From Dactylosporangium sp040689395 (lineage in GTDB: Bacteria; Actinomycetota; Actinomycetes; Mycobacteriales; Micromonosporaceae): a DNA stretch of 64,000 bases. The notes beneath the pieces are model-generated. The model was not told where the DNA came from. It searched no databases and worked only from the letters and a program-made list of their open reading frames with translations. The stretch is taken from assembly GCF_040689395.1 (NCBI RefSeq), contig NZ_JBFAZX010000030.1, positions 26,952 through 90,951 on the forward strand. Reading direction: 5' to 3'. Shown here piece after piece: positions 32,825 through 40,556 of the stretch. Numbering within the stretch: the first letter of the stretch is position 1; every line of letters begins with the position of its first letter. A program made the position numbers and the translations under genes.

Positions 32825-33937
32825 TCACGACACAGGCTGGCGGCGGCCCGTCGCGGCGCCGAAGACCTCGAGCAGGCCCTCGACCGTCGCCGACCACGGG
32901 AACTGCTCGGCCACGGCCCGGGCGTCGGCCTGCCGGCGCTCCGCGGGCACGTCGAGCAGGGACTCCACGCCGTCGGCCAGGCCCTTGGGGGTGCCGTCGG
33001 TGACCCGCCCCGACTCCGGGCGTAGCAGCAGCTCCCCCGCCGCGCCCTTGCCCGGCACCACCACCGGCACGCCGCAGGCCAGCGACTCCAGGGTGGCCAG
33101 GCCGAAGGTCTCCGCCGGCGACGGCGACAGCGACACGTCGGCGCTCGCGACGAGGCCGGCCAGGCGCCGCCGGTCGGCGACGTGGCCGAGGAAGCGCACC
33201 GGCAGGCCGTCGGCGAGCCGCTCCAGCTTGCGCAGGTTGGGGCCGGTGCCGATGACGTCGAGGGTGGCCGGGATGCCGCGGCGGCGCAGCTCGCGCAGGG
33301 CCGCCACGGACAGATCGGGGTGCTTCTCCGTCGACAGCCGGCTCACGGTGACCAGCCGGACCTGCTCACCGCCGGTGCGCGCGACGGGGCGGAACGTGTC
33401 CAGGTCCACGCCCAGCGGGACCCGGTGCGTCTTGACCGGCTCGAAGGAACTGAACTCCGCCGCCGAGAACGCCGAGGTCAGCACGATGTGGTCGACCAGG
33501 CGGTGCAGCCGCCGGTTGATCGCCGTCGCGGCGGAGTCCAGCGGGAACCAGCGCGGCACGCGGGTGCGCAGGATCGCGTTGATGCGCTCGTGTGACACCA
33601 GCACCAGCGGTACCCCGCGGCTGCGAGCCCACGGCGAGAGCCAGCCGATGCTCAGCTTGTCGTTGGCCTCCAGCACGTCGGGGCCCACCATGTCGAGCAG
33701 CTGGCACACCTTGGTGCGGGCGGTGAGCACCCGGTAGCCGCCCGAGCCGGGCAGCAGTGGGCTGCGCACCGTGAGGTGCCGGCCGTCGGGCAGGACGATG
33801 TCGCGGTCCTCCGTGCCCGGGACCAGCGTGACGCGCTCGTGGCCCGCCGCGACGTATCCGCGGCCGGTCTGCTCCACGCAGGTGCGCAGGCCGCCCGACA
33901 CCGGCGTGTAGAAGTTGGCGAGCTGGACGATCTTCAC
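32825..33937 (-). CDS. GT4 glycosyltransferase, MgtA/PimB-like
   Basis: 370 aa from GTG, sharing GTGA with the upstream stop. GT-B fold: VKIVQLANFYTPVSGGLRTCVEQ (N-terminal Gly loop), VRLVTVSRLSTEKHPDL (start of the nucleotide-sugar domain) and SPAETFGLATLESLACGVPVV with the E-x7-E pair of retaining GT4 enzymes. The N-terminus and SFEPVKTHRVPLGVDLDTF resemble actinobacterial GDP-mannose-dependent alpha-mannosyltransferases acting on glycolipids (MgtA/PimB group). Substrate is inferred, not shown. It forms a two-gene unit with the DUF2334 protein. Confidence 0.87.
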   Translation of the reverse strand: MKIVQLANFYTPVSGGLRTCVEQTGRGYVAAGHERVTLVPGTEDRDIVLPDGRHLTVRSPLLPGSGGYRVLTARTKVCQLLDMVGPDVLEANDKLSIGWLSPWARSRGVPLVLVSHERINAILRTRVPRWFPLDSAATAINRRLHRLVDHIVLTSAFSAAEFSSFEPVKTHRVPLGVDLDTFRPVARTGGEQVRLVTVSRLSTEKHPDLSVAALRELRRRGIPATLDVIGTGPNLRKLERLADGLPVRFLGHVADRRRLAGLVASADVSLSPSPAETFGLATLESLACGVPVVVPGKGAAGELLLRPESGRVTDGTPKGLADGVESLLDVPAERRQADARAVAEQFPWSATVEGLLEVFGAATGRRQPVS

Positions 33938-34719
33938 GATGCCGCCGCGTCGATGACGGCGCCGTAGGTGGTGGCGCGCGCGCCGGCCTTCAGCGCGCCC
34001 TCGATGGCCCGCAGCGTGTCGTCGCGCAGGCCGGGGCGGTGCAGGTCGTCGGGGTGCAGGGCGACGCGGACCAGGCCGCGGCGGCGGGCCGCCCAGGCCG
34101 CGCCGGCGCGCAGCACCGCGGAGCCGAGCCGCTCGCCCGTGCCGCCCGGGCGGTGTGACAGCGCGAAGCCGCGGCGGGCCATGCCGGCCCGGCCGGAGCG
34201 CAGATCCTTCACACCGAAATGATCCGTGGTGTACCGAAACCCGGCGTTCGCCAGCGCCCGCACCGCGCCCGGCGAGGCGAGCCAGCCCGGCGGCGTGAAC
34301 CCGGTGGTGTGCAGCCCGAGGCGGTCGAGCACGGCCTTGGCGGCGTCGAGCCGCTCGGTCGCCTGCCGCTCGTCCAGCGCGGCGAACTCGGCCGCGCCGC
34401 GGGCCACGGCCCGGCCGACCGCCCGGCGCACGGCCCCGCCGTCCGGCCCGGCCCGGTGGCACCAGCCGTGCAGGACCAGCTCGTCGCCGTGGGCGGCGCG
34501 CTCGCGCAGCACCTCCGCGTAGCCGTCGTGCTCCGACAACTCCATGCCGCGCCACGGCCCGGGGATCACCAGCAGCGACACCGGGATGCCCAGCGCGTCG
34601 GCGTCGGCGCACCAGCGGGCGGTCTCGTCGGCGGTCGCCGGCGCCACGTCATGGACGCTCACCACCATCAACGGCCCACGTGCGCCACCGGAGTCCTCGC
34701 AAGACGGTTCCACACCCAT
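33934..34719 (-). CDS. DUF2334 polysaccharide-deacetylase-like protein
   Basis: 261 aa from the ATG at 34719; in-frame GTG and TTG lie just upstream and an internal ATG at 34668 (MVVSVHDVAP) is an alternative start. It has the NodB-like barrel of DUF2334: VVSVHDVAPAT (metal Asp), VSLLVIPGPWRG, ELVLHGWCHRAG (metal His pair), TTGFTPPGWLASPGAVRALANAGFRYTTDHFG and LVRVALHPDDLHRP. These residues suggest a metal-dependent deacetylase of a sugar or lipid-linked sugar, in step with the GT4 gene that overlaps it by 4 bases. Confidence 0.82.
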   Translation of the reverse strand: MGVEPSCEDSGGARGPLMVVSVHDVAPATADETARWCADADALGIPVSLLVIPGPWRGMELSEHDGYAEVLRERAAHGDELVLHGWCHRAGPDGGAVRRAVGRAVARGAAEFAALDERQATERLDAAKAVLDRLGLHTTGFTPPGWLASPGAVRALANAGFRYTTDHFGVKDLRSGRAGMARRGFALSHRPGGTGERLGSAVLRAGAAWAARRRGLVRVALHPDDLHRPGLRDDTLRAIEGALKAGARATTYGAVIDAAAS

Positions 34720-34731
34720 CACCAACGCCCA

Positions 34732-34953
34732 TCACACCAGGTCAAGGCGGCGCACAGCTGCCGAGTCGGGGTACCTGTCGCCGGACGGTAGCACGTGACG
34801 CACAACCGCCTGGGGCCTCGGGCACCCACCGCCGCCCAATGCGGCGCACGTCACGATCATATCGATGAACGACGCCCCACGCGGACCTGAACCACGCGTG
34901 TCCGTCCGGCGTGAACCGGTGTATTCCGCCCAGACTTCGTCAATGCTTGACAT
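34732..34953 (-). CDS. Possible small leaderless ORF (73 aa)
   Basis: An ATG at 34953 follows a perfect TATAAT by 8 bases on the same strand, the layout of a leaderless actinobacterial transcript. The peptide (start MSSIDEVWAEYTGSRRTDTR) has no recognisable domain, and its third-position GC is only moderately biased compared with neighbours, so it may be untranslated leader of the DUF2334/GT4 unit. Together with the next 150 bases it fills the gap between the DUF2334 gene and the GntR gene; nothing else is evident there. Confidence 0.25.
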   Translation of the reverse strand: MSSIDEVWAEYTGSRRTDTRGSGPRGASFIDMIVTCAALGGGGCPRPQAVVRHVLPSGDRYPDSAAVRRLDLV

Positions 34954-34961
34954 TTGTCGTC

Positions 34962-34967
34962 ATTATA
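34962..34967 (-). promoter_or_regulatory. -10 box (TATAAT) toward the DUF2334/GT4 unit
   Basis: A perfect TATAAT on the minus strand in an otherwise GC-rich region. At a 17-base spacing upstream stands GGCACA, sharing only the final ACA with the -35 consensus. It would direct transcription into the small ORF and then the DUF2334 and GT4 genes. Confidence 0.45.
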
Positions 34968-35049
34968 GCGAGACCTGCCGATACTGTGCCGCTATCCGCC
35001 ATGCCGCGGGCGCCGCCGCCGGCCCGGCTCCGGCGTGAAATGGCTGGGT

Positions 35050-35078
35050 AAAATGGCCTGATCAGGCAAAATGGCCTG
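35050..35078. promoter_or_regulatory. Likely autoregulatory operator upstream of the GntR gene
   Basis: The 11-mer AAAATGGCCTG occurs twice, 18 bp apart (35050-35060 and 35068-35078). Between the copies lies the perfect 12-bp palindrome GCCTGATCAGGC (35056-35067). It sits 26 bases before the ATG of the FCD-domain regulator, where an autoregulatory site is expected. Confidence 0.5.
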
Positions 35079-35104
35079 GCCACCAAGTCACCTGGAGAGC
35101 ACTC

Positions 35105-35806
35105 ATGACCGGCGAGGCCGAGTTCAGCCCGGTGCGGCGCTCTTCCGCCGCGTCGGAGGCGATGCGCAGCATCCAGGAGATGATCGTCGACGGGCGGCTC
35201 TCCCCCGGTGCACGCCTGCCCGCGGAGCGCGAGCTCAGCGAGTTGCTCGGCATCAGCCGGCCGACGTTGCGCGAGACGATCCGCTCCCTGGTCAGCATGA
35301 ACATCCTGGAGAGCCGGCACGGCTCGGGCACGTTCGTCGCCGCGCTGGACACCGCGACCCTGCTCGAACCGTTGCAGTTCGTGATGGCGCTCAACGTCCG
35401 CACCGTCGACGAGCTCTTCGAGGCGCGGCTGCTGCTGGAGCCGGCCCTCGCCGCGCTGGCCGCCGCCCGGGCCGACGCCGCGCAGGTCGCCGCGATGCGC
35501 GCGACCCTGAGCGACCGGGACCGGGTGGCCGCGGACGTGACCCTGCATCGGCTCATCGCCGAGGCGGCCGGCAACACGCTGCTGTCCACGATGCTGCAGA
35601 CGCTGTCGGCGCTGGGGCGCGCGAGCCGCGCGATGACCGCGTCGCGACCGGGCGTGCTGCGCCGCACCGCCACGGAGCACCAGGCGATCGTGGACGCGAT
35701 CGACCGCCGCGACGCGGCCGCGGCCCGCGACGCGATGGCCGCGCACCTGACCCGCATCGCCACGGCGGCCCGCGGCCGGGCCGGGGCGGACGGGCGCGAT
35801 CACTAG
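35105..35806 (+). CDS. GntR-family regulator, FadR/FCD subfamily
   Basis: 233 aa, ATG with GGAGAG upstream. N-terminal winged helix: MIVDGRLSPGARLPAERELSELLGISRPTLRETIRSL, then wing SRHGSGTFV. The C-terminal all-helical FCD ligand domain begins about residue 95 (VDELFEARLLLEPALAALAA) and has the Asp/His metal- or ligand-binding pattern (LHRLIAEAAGN, EHQAIVDAIDRRDAAAARDAMAAHL). Such regulators respond to carboxylic acids or sugar acids. It is followed 48 bases later by a fumarylacetoacetate-hydrolase-family gene, the obvious target. Confidence 0.9.
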   Translation: MTGEAEFSPVRRSSAASEAMRSIQEMIVDGRLSPGARLPAERELSELLGISRPTLRETIRSLVSMNILESRHGSGTFVAALDTATLLEPLQFVMALNVRTVDELFEARLLLEPALAALAAARADAAQVAAMRATLSDRDRVAADVTLHRLIAEAAGNTLLSTMLQTLSALGRASRAMTASRPGVLRRTATEHQAIVDAIDRRDAAAARDAMAAHLTRIATAARGRAGADGRDH

Positions 35807-35841
35807 CCAAAATTGGCTTGACCACTTGACCACATCGGTCA
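35806..35841. promoter_or_regulatory. Palindromes in front of the FAH-family gene
   Basis: Two dyads fill the 48-base gap: GCCAAAATTGGC (35806-35817) and TGACC-ACATC-GGTCA (35827-35841), 13 bases before the ATG. The second resembles FadR-subfamily operators with short GGTC/GACC half-sites. A second promoter controlled by the GntR protein is likely. Confidence 0.45.
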
Positions 35842-35854
35842 TACCTTTGCGACC

Positions 35855-36694
35855 ATGAGATTCGCGCGCCTCGGCCCGGCCGGCTCGGAGCGACCCGTCG
35901 TGGTCGCTAACGACGGCACATACCTCGACCTGTCCGAACTCACCGGCGACATCGACGGCGCGTTCCTGGCCTCGGACGGGCCGCAGCGGGCCCGCGCGGC
36001 CCTGGACTCGCTGCCACGGCTGGAGGCGCCGGCCGGCACGCGGCTCGGCCCGCCGATCGCCCGGCCCGGCAAGATCGTGTGCATCGGCCTCAACTACGCC
36101 CGGCACGCCGCCGAGTCCGGCGCCGAGCCGCCCGCCGAGCCGGTCGTGTTCATGAAGGCCCCGGACACCGTCGTGGGCCCGGACGACGACGTGCTCATCC
36201 CGCGGGCCAGCGTCAAGACCGACTATGAGGTCGAGCTCGCGGTCGTCATCGGGACCGCCGCGCGGTATCTCGACAGCCCGAACGACGCCGCGGCGCACAT
36301 CGCGGGATATGCCATCAGCAACGACGTCTCCGAGCGCGAGTTCCAGCTCGAGCGCGGCGGCCAGTGGGACAAGGGCAAGAACTGCGAGACCTTCAACCCG
36401 CTCGGCCCCTGGCTGGTCACGCCCGACGAGCTGGACGTCCCGGCGCTGCGCCTACGCTCATGGGTCAACGGCGAGCTGCGCCAGAACGAGCTCGCCGCCG
36501 ACATGATCTTCAACGTGCCGCACCTGATCTGGTACCTCAGCCAGTTCATGGCCCTGCACCCCGGCGACGTGGTGAACACGGGCACCCCGGCGGGCGTCGC
36601 GATGGGCCTGCCCGGCCAGCCGTATCTGCGCGCCGGCGACGTGGTCGAGCTGGAGATCGATGGCCTGGGCCGCCAGCGCCAGCGCTTCGCCTGA
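35855..36694 (+). CDS. Fumarylacetoacetate hydrolase family protein
   Basis: 279 aa. The FAH fold covers about 60-279: PGKIVCIGLNYARHAAE, FMKAPDTVVGPDDDV, the metal ligands in TDYEVELAVVIG (E-x-E), SNDVSEREFQ, GQWDKGKNCETFNPLGPWLV and NTGTPAGVAMG. The N-terminal 60 residues form the small FAA_hydrolase_N-like domain. The family splits carbon-carbon bonds of beta-diketo acids or removes CO2 or water from 2-oxo acids (ureidoglycolate lyase, acylpyruvase, 2,4-diketo-3-deoxy sugar-acid hydrolase). The QWDKGKN signature is common in acylpyruvase/diketo-deoxy-acid types. Control by the adjacent GntR is likely. Confidence 0.88.
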   Translation: MRFARLGPAGSERPVVVANDGTYLDLSELTGDIDGAFLASDGPQRARAALDSLPRLEAPAGTRLGPPIARPGKIVCIGLNYARHAAESGAEPPAEPVVFMKAPDTVVGPDDDVLIPRASVKTDYEVELAVVIGTAARYLDSPNDAAAHIAGYAISNDVSEREFQLERGGQWDKGKNCETFNPLGPWLVTPDELDVPALRLRSWVNGELRQNELAADMIFNVPHLIWYLSQFMALHPGDVVNTGTPAGVAMGLPGQPYLRAGDVVELEIDGLGRQRQRFA

Positions 36695-36702
36695 GGCCTG
36701 AC

Positions 36703-36734
36703 GGCCGTCCCCGGCCGGCGGTCCGGGGACGGCC
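36703..36734. terminator. Strong bidirectional stem-loop terminator
   Basis: Perfect 12-bp arms GGCCGTCCCCGG (36703-36714) and CCGGGGACGGCC (36723-36734) with an 8-base loop, between the convergent FAH and subtilase genes. Confidence 0.85.
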
Positions 36735-36750
36735 TCGCAGCGCCGCGGCG

Positions 36751-38142
36751 TCACACCGCCGCGACGGTTGCCGCCGCGTCGACCAGGCCCGCCCCGCAGC
36801 CGCCACCGCAGCTGCCGGGAATGGGCCGGGCGTGACCCTGCAGCGCGGTGAGCACCTGCGATGGCGTCAGGCCTGGGTTCTTGCTCAGCATCAGGGCCAC
36901 GAGGCCCGCTACGTGAGGCGCCGCCATGCTGGTGCCCATGTAGGTCGAGTAGATCGGGCTGCCCGGCGTGGTCGCGCCGTCGTTCAGCGTGGACAGGATG
37001 CCGTCCTGTGGTGTCGAGCGGGTGCCCGGTGGGTCGGTCTCGAGCCGGACCTCGCCGCCGGGAGCGGACACCTCGACGGTCGCGCCGAAGTTGGAGTAGA
37101 AAGCGCGATTGCCGGCGCGGTCGAGCGCCGCCACGGTCACCACGCCGGCGCAGTTCGCCGGCGTGAACCCCGACGCGTCGGCGTTGGAGTTGCCCGCGGC
37201 CACGACGACGGTGGTGCCGCGGCTGTTGGCGGAACTGATCGCCCGGCGATACGTCTGCGAGCACGCGCCACTGCCGCCGAGGCTGAGGTTGATGACCTTG
37301 GCCGGGTTGGCGTTGGCGGGCACTCCGGCAACCGAACCGCCCGAGGCCCAGACGATCGCATCCGCGATGTCCGAGCTCGTCCCGCCGCACTTGCCGAGCA
37401 CCCGGACGGGCAGCACCTTGGCGTTGTAGGCGACTCCGGCCACGCCGACGCCGTTGTTGCCGATGGCCGCCACGGTGCCGGCTACGTGCGTGCCGTGCCA
37501 GCTGGAGTTGCTGCCGGTCGCCTGGCCGCACTCTCCCGCCGCGTACCAGTCGCCCTCGTCCTGGGGGTTGGAGTCGCGGCCGTTGCCGTCACGGGCGGTG
37601 GCCGAGCTGCTGATGAAGTCGTATCCGGGCAGCCAGTGCGCGTCGAGGTCCGGATGCGACGTCTTGCCGGTGTCGAGGACCGCCACCACGACGCCCGTGC
37701 CCGTGGCGAGGTCCCACGCGCCCGGCAGGTTCATGCCGCCGGTCGGCTCGTAGTAGTCCCACTGCTGCGGGTAGTTGGGGTCGTTCGGGGTGGACATCGC
37801 GTGCATCAGCGTGTCCGGCTCCGCGTATTCCACCTCCCCGCGCGCCTGTAGCGCGGCCAGGAGTCCCGCCGCGCGACGGTTGACCGTGACGACGTGGGCG
37901 CCGACGGCGAGCTGACGCTGGTCGCTCAGCGTCACGCCGAGCCTGGCCCCGACGGCCCGTAGCGCCTGTCCGCGATCCGCGCCGGCCTTGAACTGCACGA
38001 TGAACTGCTCGGACTGGCCGTCGATCGAGACCGCCTCAGCCCCGGCCGGCGCCTGTGCCCCGGCCGGCACCGGCCCGGCAAACGTCGCCGCGGCAAGTGC
38101 TGTGGCACCCGCGACGAACACCATGACACGCGAACGTTTCAA
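36751..38142 (-). CDS. Secreted subtilisin-like serine protease (S8)
   Basis: 463 aa from a TTG start at 38142, chosen because GGAGG stands 6 bases before it and the signal peptide (MVFVAGATALAAATFAGPVPAGA) begins directly after; the ORF extends further upstream without a site. An I9-type propeptide (about 45-115, FIVQFKAGADRGQAL...VEYAEPD) precedes the catalytic domain. The triad is complete: Asp157 in VAVLDTGK, His216 in WHGTHVAGT, Ser405 in MGTSMAAPH. Several Cys (KCGG, GACSQ, NCAG, GSCGGGCGAG) suggest disulfides. It is an extracellular endopeptidase, active after propeptide removal. Confidence 0.93.
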   Translation of the reverse strand: MKRSRVMVFVAGATALAAATFAGPVPAGAQAPAGAEAVSIDGQSEQFIVQFKAGADRGQALRAVGARLGVTLSDQRQLAVGAHVVTVNRRAAGLLAALQARGEVEYAEPDTLMHAMSTPNDPNYPQQWDYYEPTGGMNLPGAWDLATGTGVVVAVLDTGKTSHPDLDAHWLPGYDFISSSATARDGNGRDSNPQDEGDWYAAGECGQATGSNSSWHGTHVAGTVAAIGNNGVGVAGVAYNAKVLPVRVLGKCGGTSSDIADAIVWASGGSVAGVPANANPAKVINLSLGGSGACSQTYRRAISSANSRGTTVVVAAGNSNADASGFTPANCAGVVTVAALDRAGNRAFYSNFGATVEVSAPGGEVRLETDPPGTRSTPQDGILSTLNDGATTPGSPIYSTYMGTSMAAPHVAGLVALMLSKNPGLTPSQVLTALQGHARPIPGSCGGGCGAGLVDAAATVAAV

Positions 38143-38343
38143 TTGGCGCCTCCTTGTCGGCCAATGGCGTGTGACATGGAGATTACCGTCAGTCATATCG
38201 AAAAAACAACGTACATCAATGCCGTACACGCGGAGATCTTCCGGGGAAACCGGCGGCCCGACGGAGGGTGTTCGCCAAGTGGCGCGCCGGGCGGAGCGCG
38301 GCGAACACGTCGGCGCGCGTGACCTCGCGGGCGCGCCGCCGGT

Positions 38344-38460
38344 TCACGCGGTGGCGGGCGGGCCGAGGACAGCGTCGAGGAGCAGGGCGATGGCGCGGTC
38401 GGCGGTGGCGGTGGCCGGGGTGACGGCGTACTCCGCGGCCTCGACCGCGCCCGCCAGCAT
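38344..38460 (-). pseudogene. Probable TetR-type regulator C-terminal remnant
   Basis: A 38-codon open stretch reads MLAGAVEAAEYAVTPATATA and ends RAIALLLDAVLGPPATA before TGA. It is acidic-helical and ends like many TetR C-terminal helices (ADRAIALLLDAVL). No DNA-binding part exists nearby. Together with the fragment on the other strand it fills most of the 470-base gap between the subtilase and the decarboxylase genes; 38143-38343 shows nothing else. Confidence 0.35.
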
Positions 38461-38462
38461 CG

Positions 38463-38567
38463 CCCCTCGTCGTGGACACCGTCGATCCGCTGTACTACGA
38501 CGCCAATGCCTCCGGCGGCTTGGTCACCATCGCCGGTGGCTCCCATGTGGACCTGCCGATCCGATGA
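38463..38567 (+). pseudogene. C-terminal fragment of an unknown protein
   Basis: A plus-strand frame without any start reads VVDTVDPLYYDANASGG and on to SHVDLPIR before TGA at 38565-38567, with normal actinobacterial codon use. It looks like the true C-terminus of a beta-rich protein whose body is missing. Its left edge abuts the opposite-strand TetR-like remnant at about 38460, so a deletion probably joined two broken genes. Confidence 0.45.
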
Positions 38568-38612
38568 AGGGGCGCGGGGGCGGGCCACCGGTCTGACGCC
38601 CGCCCCGTCCCG

Positions 38613-40019
38613 TCAGCGGTGCGGCCGGCTCGCGCGCTGAGCCGCGCGGCGCAGGGCGGCCAGCGACGCCTCGATGTCGGCGTCGTCGGTCGACCAGTTG
38701 CTCACCGAGACGCGCAGGACGGCCCTGCCGCGCCAGCGGGAGCCGGACATCCATGCGCTGCCGTCCTCCAGCAGCGCCCGGGTCACCGCGGCCGTGCGCT
38801 CGTCGTCGCCGAACGCGGCGCACACCTGGGTGAACACGACGTCGTTGAGCACCTCGGCGCCGTCGATCGCGGCGATGCCCTCGGCCATCGCGCGGGCATT
38901 GCGGACCAGGCCGTCGACCAGGCCGGCGACGCCGCTGCGGCCCAGCGATCGCAGCGCGGCCCACACCGGCACGCCACGGGCCCGCCTGGACAGCTCCGGC
39001 ACCTTCTCGAAGGGGTCGGCGGGGCCGCCGGGCCCGGCCGGCTCGATGAGATAGCTGGCGTGCACGCCCATCGCCGCGCGCAACGCACCCGGGTCGGCGA
39101 CGACGACAACGCCGCAGTCGTACGGCACGTTCAGCGTCTTGTGCGCGTCCGTCGCCCACGAGTCGGCGCCGGCCAGGCCGGGCACCAGGTGCCGCAGGCC
39201 CGGCGACGCGGCCGCCCACAGCCCGAACGCGCCGTCGACATGCACCCAGGCGCCGTGGCGGTGGGCGATCCGGGCCGCCTCGCCGATCGGGTCGAAGGCT
39301 CCACTGTGGACGTTGCCGGCCTGCAGGCACACGATGGCCGGCCCGTCCCCGCCGGCCTCGAGCGCCTCGGCGAGCGCGTCGAGCCGGATGCGGCCCTGCT
39401 CATCGGCGGCGACCGCGGTCGGGGCGCCGAGCCCGAGGTGCCGCAGCGCGAGATCGAGCGTTTCGTGGCGCTCCTCGCCGACCAGAACCCGGATGCGCGG
39501 CGCCCCGAAGAGCCCGTCGGCGTCGAGGTTCCAGCCGACCCGGGCGAGCACGTGGCGGCGGGCGGCGGCCAGCCCGGTGAAGTTGGCCACGGTGGCCCCG
39601 GTGACGAACCCGACGTCGGCGCCGGCGGGCAGGCCCAGCAGGTCGACGATCCAGGCGCCGGCCGCCTCCTCCAACGCGGCGACGGCCGGCGTCGGGTACC
39701 GCATCGCGGCGTTCTGGTCCCAGGCGCTCACGAGCCAGTCGGCGCCGAGCGCCGCGGGCAGGGTGCCGCCGATGACCCAGCCGTAGAACCGCCCGGACGG
39801 CATCGCCATGAGCCCGGGCTCGGCCGAGCGGGCCAGCAGGTCGATCACCTCGGCGGGGTCGGCCGGGCCGTCGGGCAGCGGACCGCCGAACACCGGGGCG
39901 AGCCCGTCGGCGTCGGTCCGCGGCGGGACGGGGCGGTCCGGCAGCGAGCCCAGCCAGGCCCGGGCGTGCGCGCCGGCCATGTCCAGCGCCGCATCGTACG
40001 CATCTTCACTCGCGCTCAT
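38613..40019 (-). CDS. PLP-dependent group II decarboxylase-like protein
   Basis: 468 aa, fold type I. The Schiff-base Lys lies in SWATDAHKTLNVPYDCG, and the cofactor-binding Asp and preceding motif are in AWVHVDGAFGLWAAAS. GFVTGATVANFTGLAAARRHVL forms the phosphate-binding loop. These match aromatic-L-amino-acid/glutamate decarboxylase-type proteins, with the H-K pair conserved. It probably decarboxylates an amino acid, but members of this group also act as aldehyde synthases or aminotransferases. No pathway partner is adjacent; the upstream hemerythrin gene is divergent. Confidence 0.85.
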   Translation of the reverse strand: MSASEDAYDAALDMAGAHARAWLGSLPDRPVPPRTDADGLAPVFGGPLPDGPADPAEVIDLLARSAEPGLMAMPSGRFYGWVIGGTLPAALGADWLVSAWDQNAAMRYPTPAVAALEEAAGAWIVDLLGLPAGADVGFVTGATVANFTGLAAARRHVLARVGWNLDADGLFGAPRIRVLVGEERHETLDLALRHLGLGAPTAVAADEQGRIRLDALAEALEAGGDGPAIVCLQAGNVHSGAFDPIGEAARIAHRHGAWVHVDGAFGLWAAASPGLRHLVPGLAGADSWATDAHKTLNVPYDCGVVVVADPGALRAAMGVHASYLIEPAGPGGPADPFEKVPELSRRARGVPVWAALRSLGRSGVAGLVDGLVRNARAMAEGIAAIDGAEVLNDVVFTQVCAAFGDDERTAAVTRALLEDGSAWMSGSRWRGRAVLRVSVSNWSTDDADIEASLAALRRAAQRASRPHR

Positions 40020-40133
40020 GCCCTTACTGTGCGCCCCGTCGCCGGGCGCGCGTCCAGGGCCAACGGTGATCGACTGGACTGCGTATGATGGCGGGAGCGT
40101 CGCGGTGTACCCGGCTCAGAGACCGCCGAGGGC

Positions 40134-40556
40134 ATGGAGGCGCGCAACCCTTCCGGGAATCCCACGTTGGACGAGTTCACCACGCCGCGCCTGCAGGCGC
40201 TCGGCAACCAGCTCATCGAGATTCACCAACAGTTGCGGGCGTTGCTGGCCGACGCTGCCGACATTTCAGACATTTCGCGAGATTTCAAGAGTCACTGCCT
40301 GGCGTTCTGTTCGGCGCTCGACCGGCACCACACCGGCGAGGAGCGCGGCATGTTCCGGGTGCTGGCCGAGCGCTACCCCGAGCTGCGGCCGGTGGTCGAG
40401 GAGCTGCGGCGCGACCACGAGCAGATCGCGGAGCTGCTGCGCCGGGTCGCGGCCGCACCGACCCGCGCGGAGCTCGACGGCCTCGCCGCGGTGATGGAGT
40501 CGCACTTCGCCTTCGAGGAGCGCCGCCTCGTCGACGCCCTCAACGCGCTGACCTGA
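40134..40556 (+). CDS. Hemerythrin (HHE) domain protein
   Basis: 140 aa. A single four-helix HHE domain with the di-iron ligands in order: IEIHQQLRALL, FKSHCLAFCSALDRHHTGEERGMF (H and HHxxE), LRRDHEQIAEL, MESHFAFEERRL (HxxxE). It should bind oxygen or nitric oxide, or store iron. The 3' end overlaps the convergent PucR-type gene by 17 bases. Confidence 0.88.
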   Translation: MEARNPSGNPTLDEFTTPRLQALGNQLIEIHQQLRALLADAADISDISRDFKSHCLAFCSALDRHHTGEERGMFRVLAERYPELRPVVEELRRDHEQIAELLRRVAAAPTRAELDGLAAVMESHFAFEERRLVDALNALT

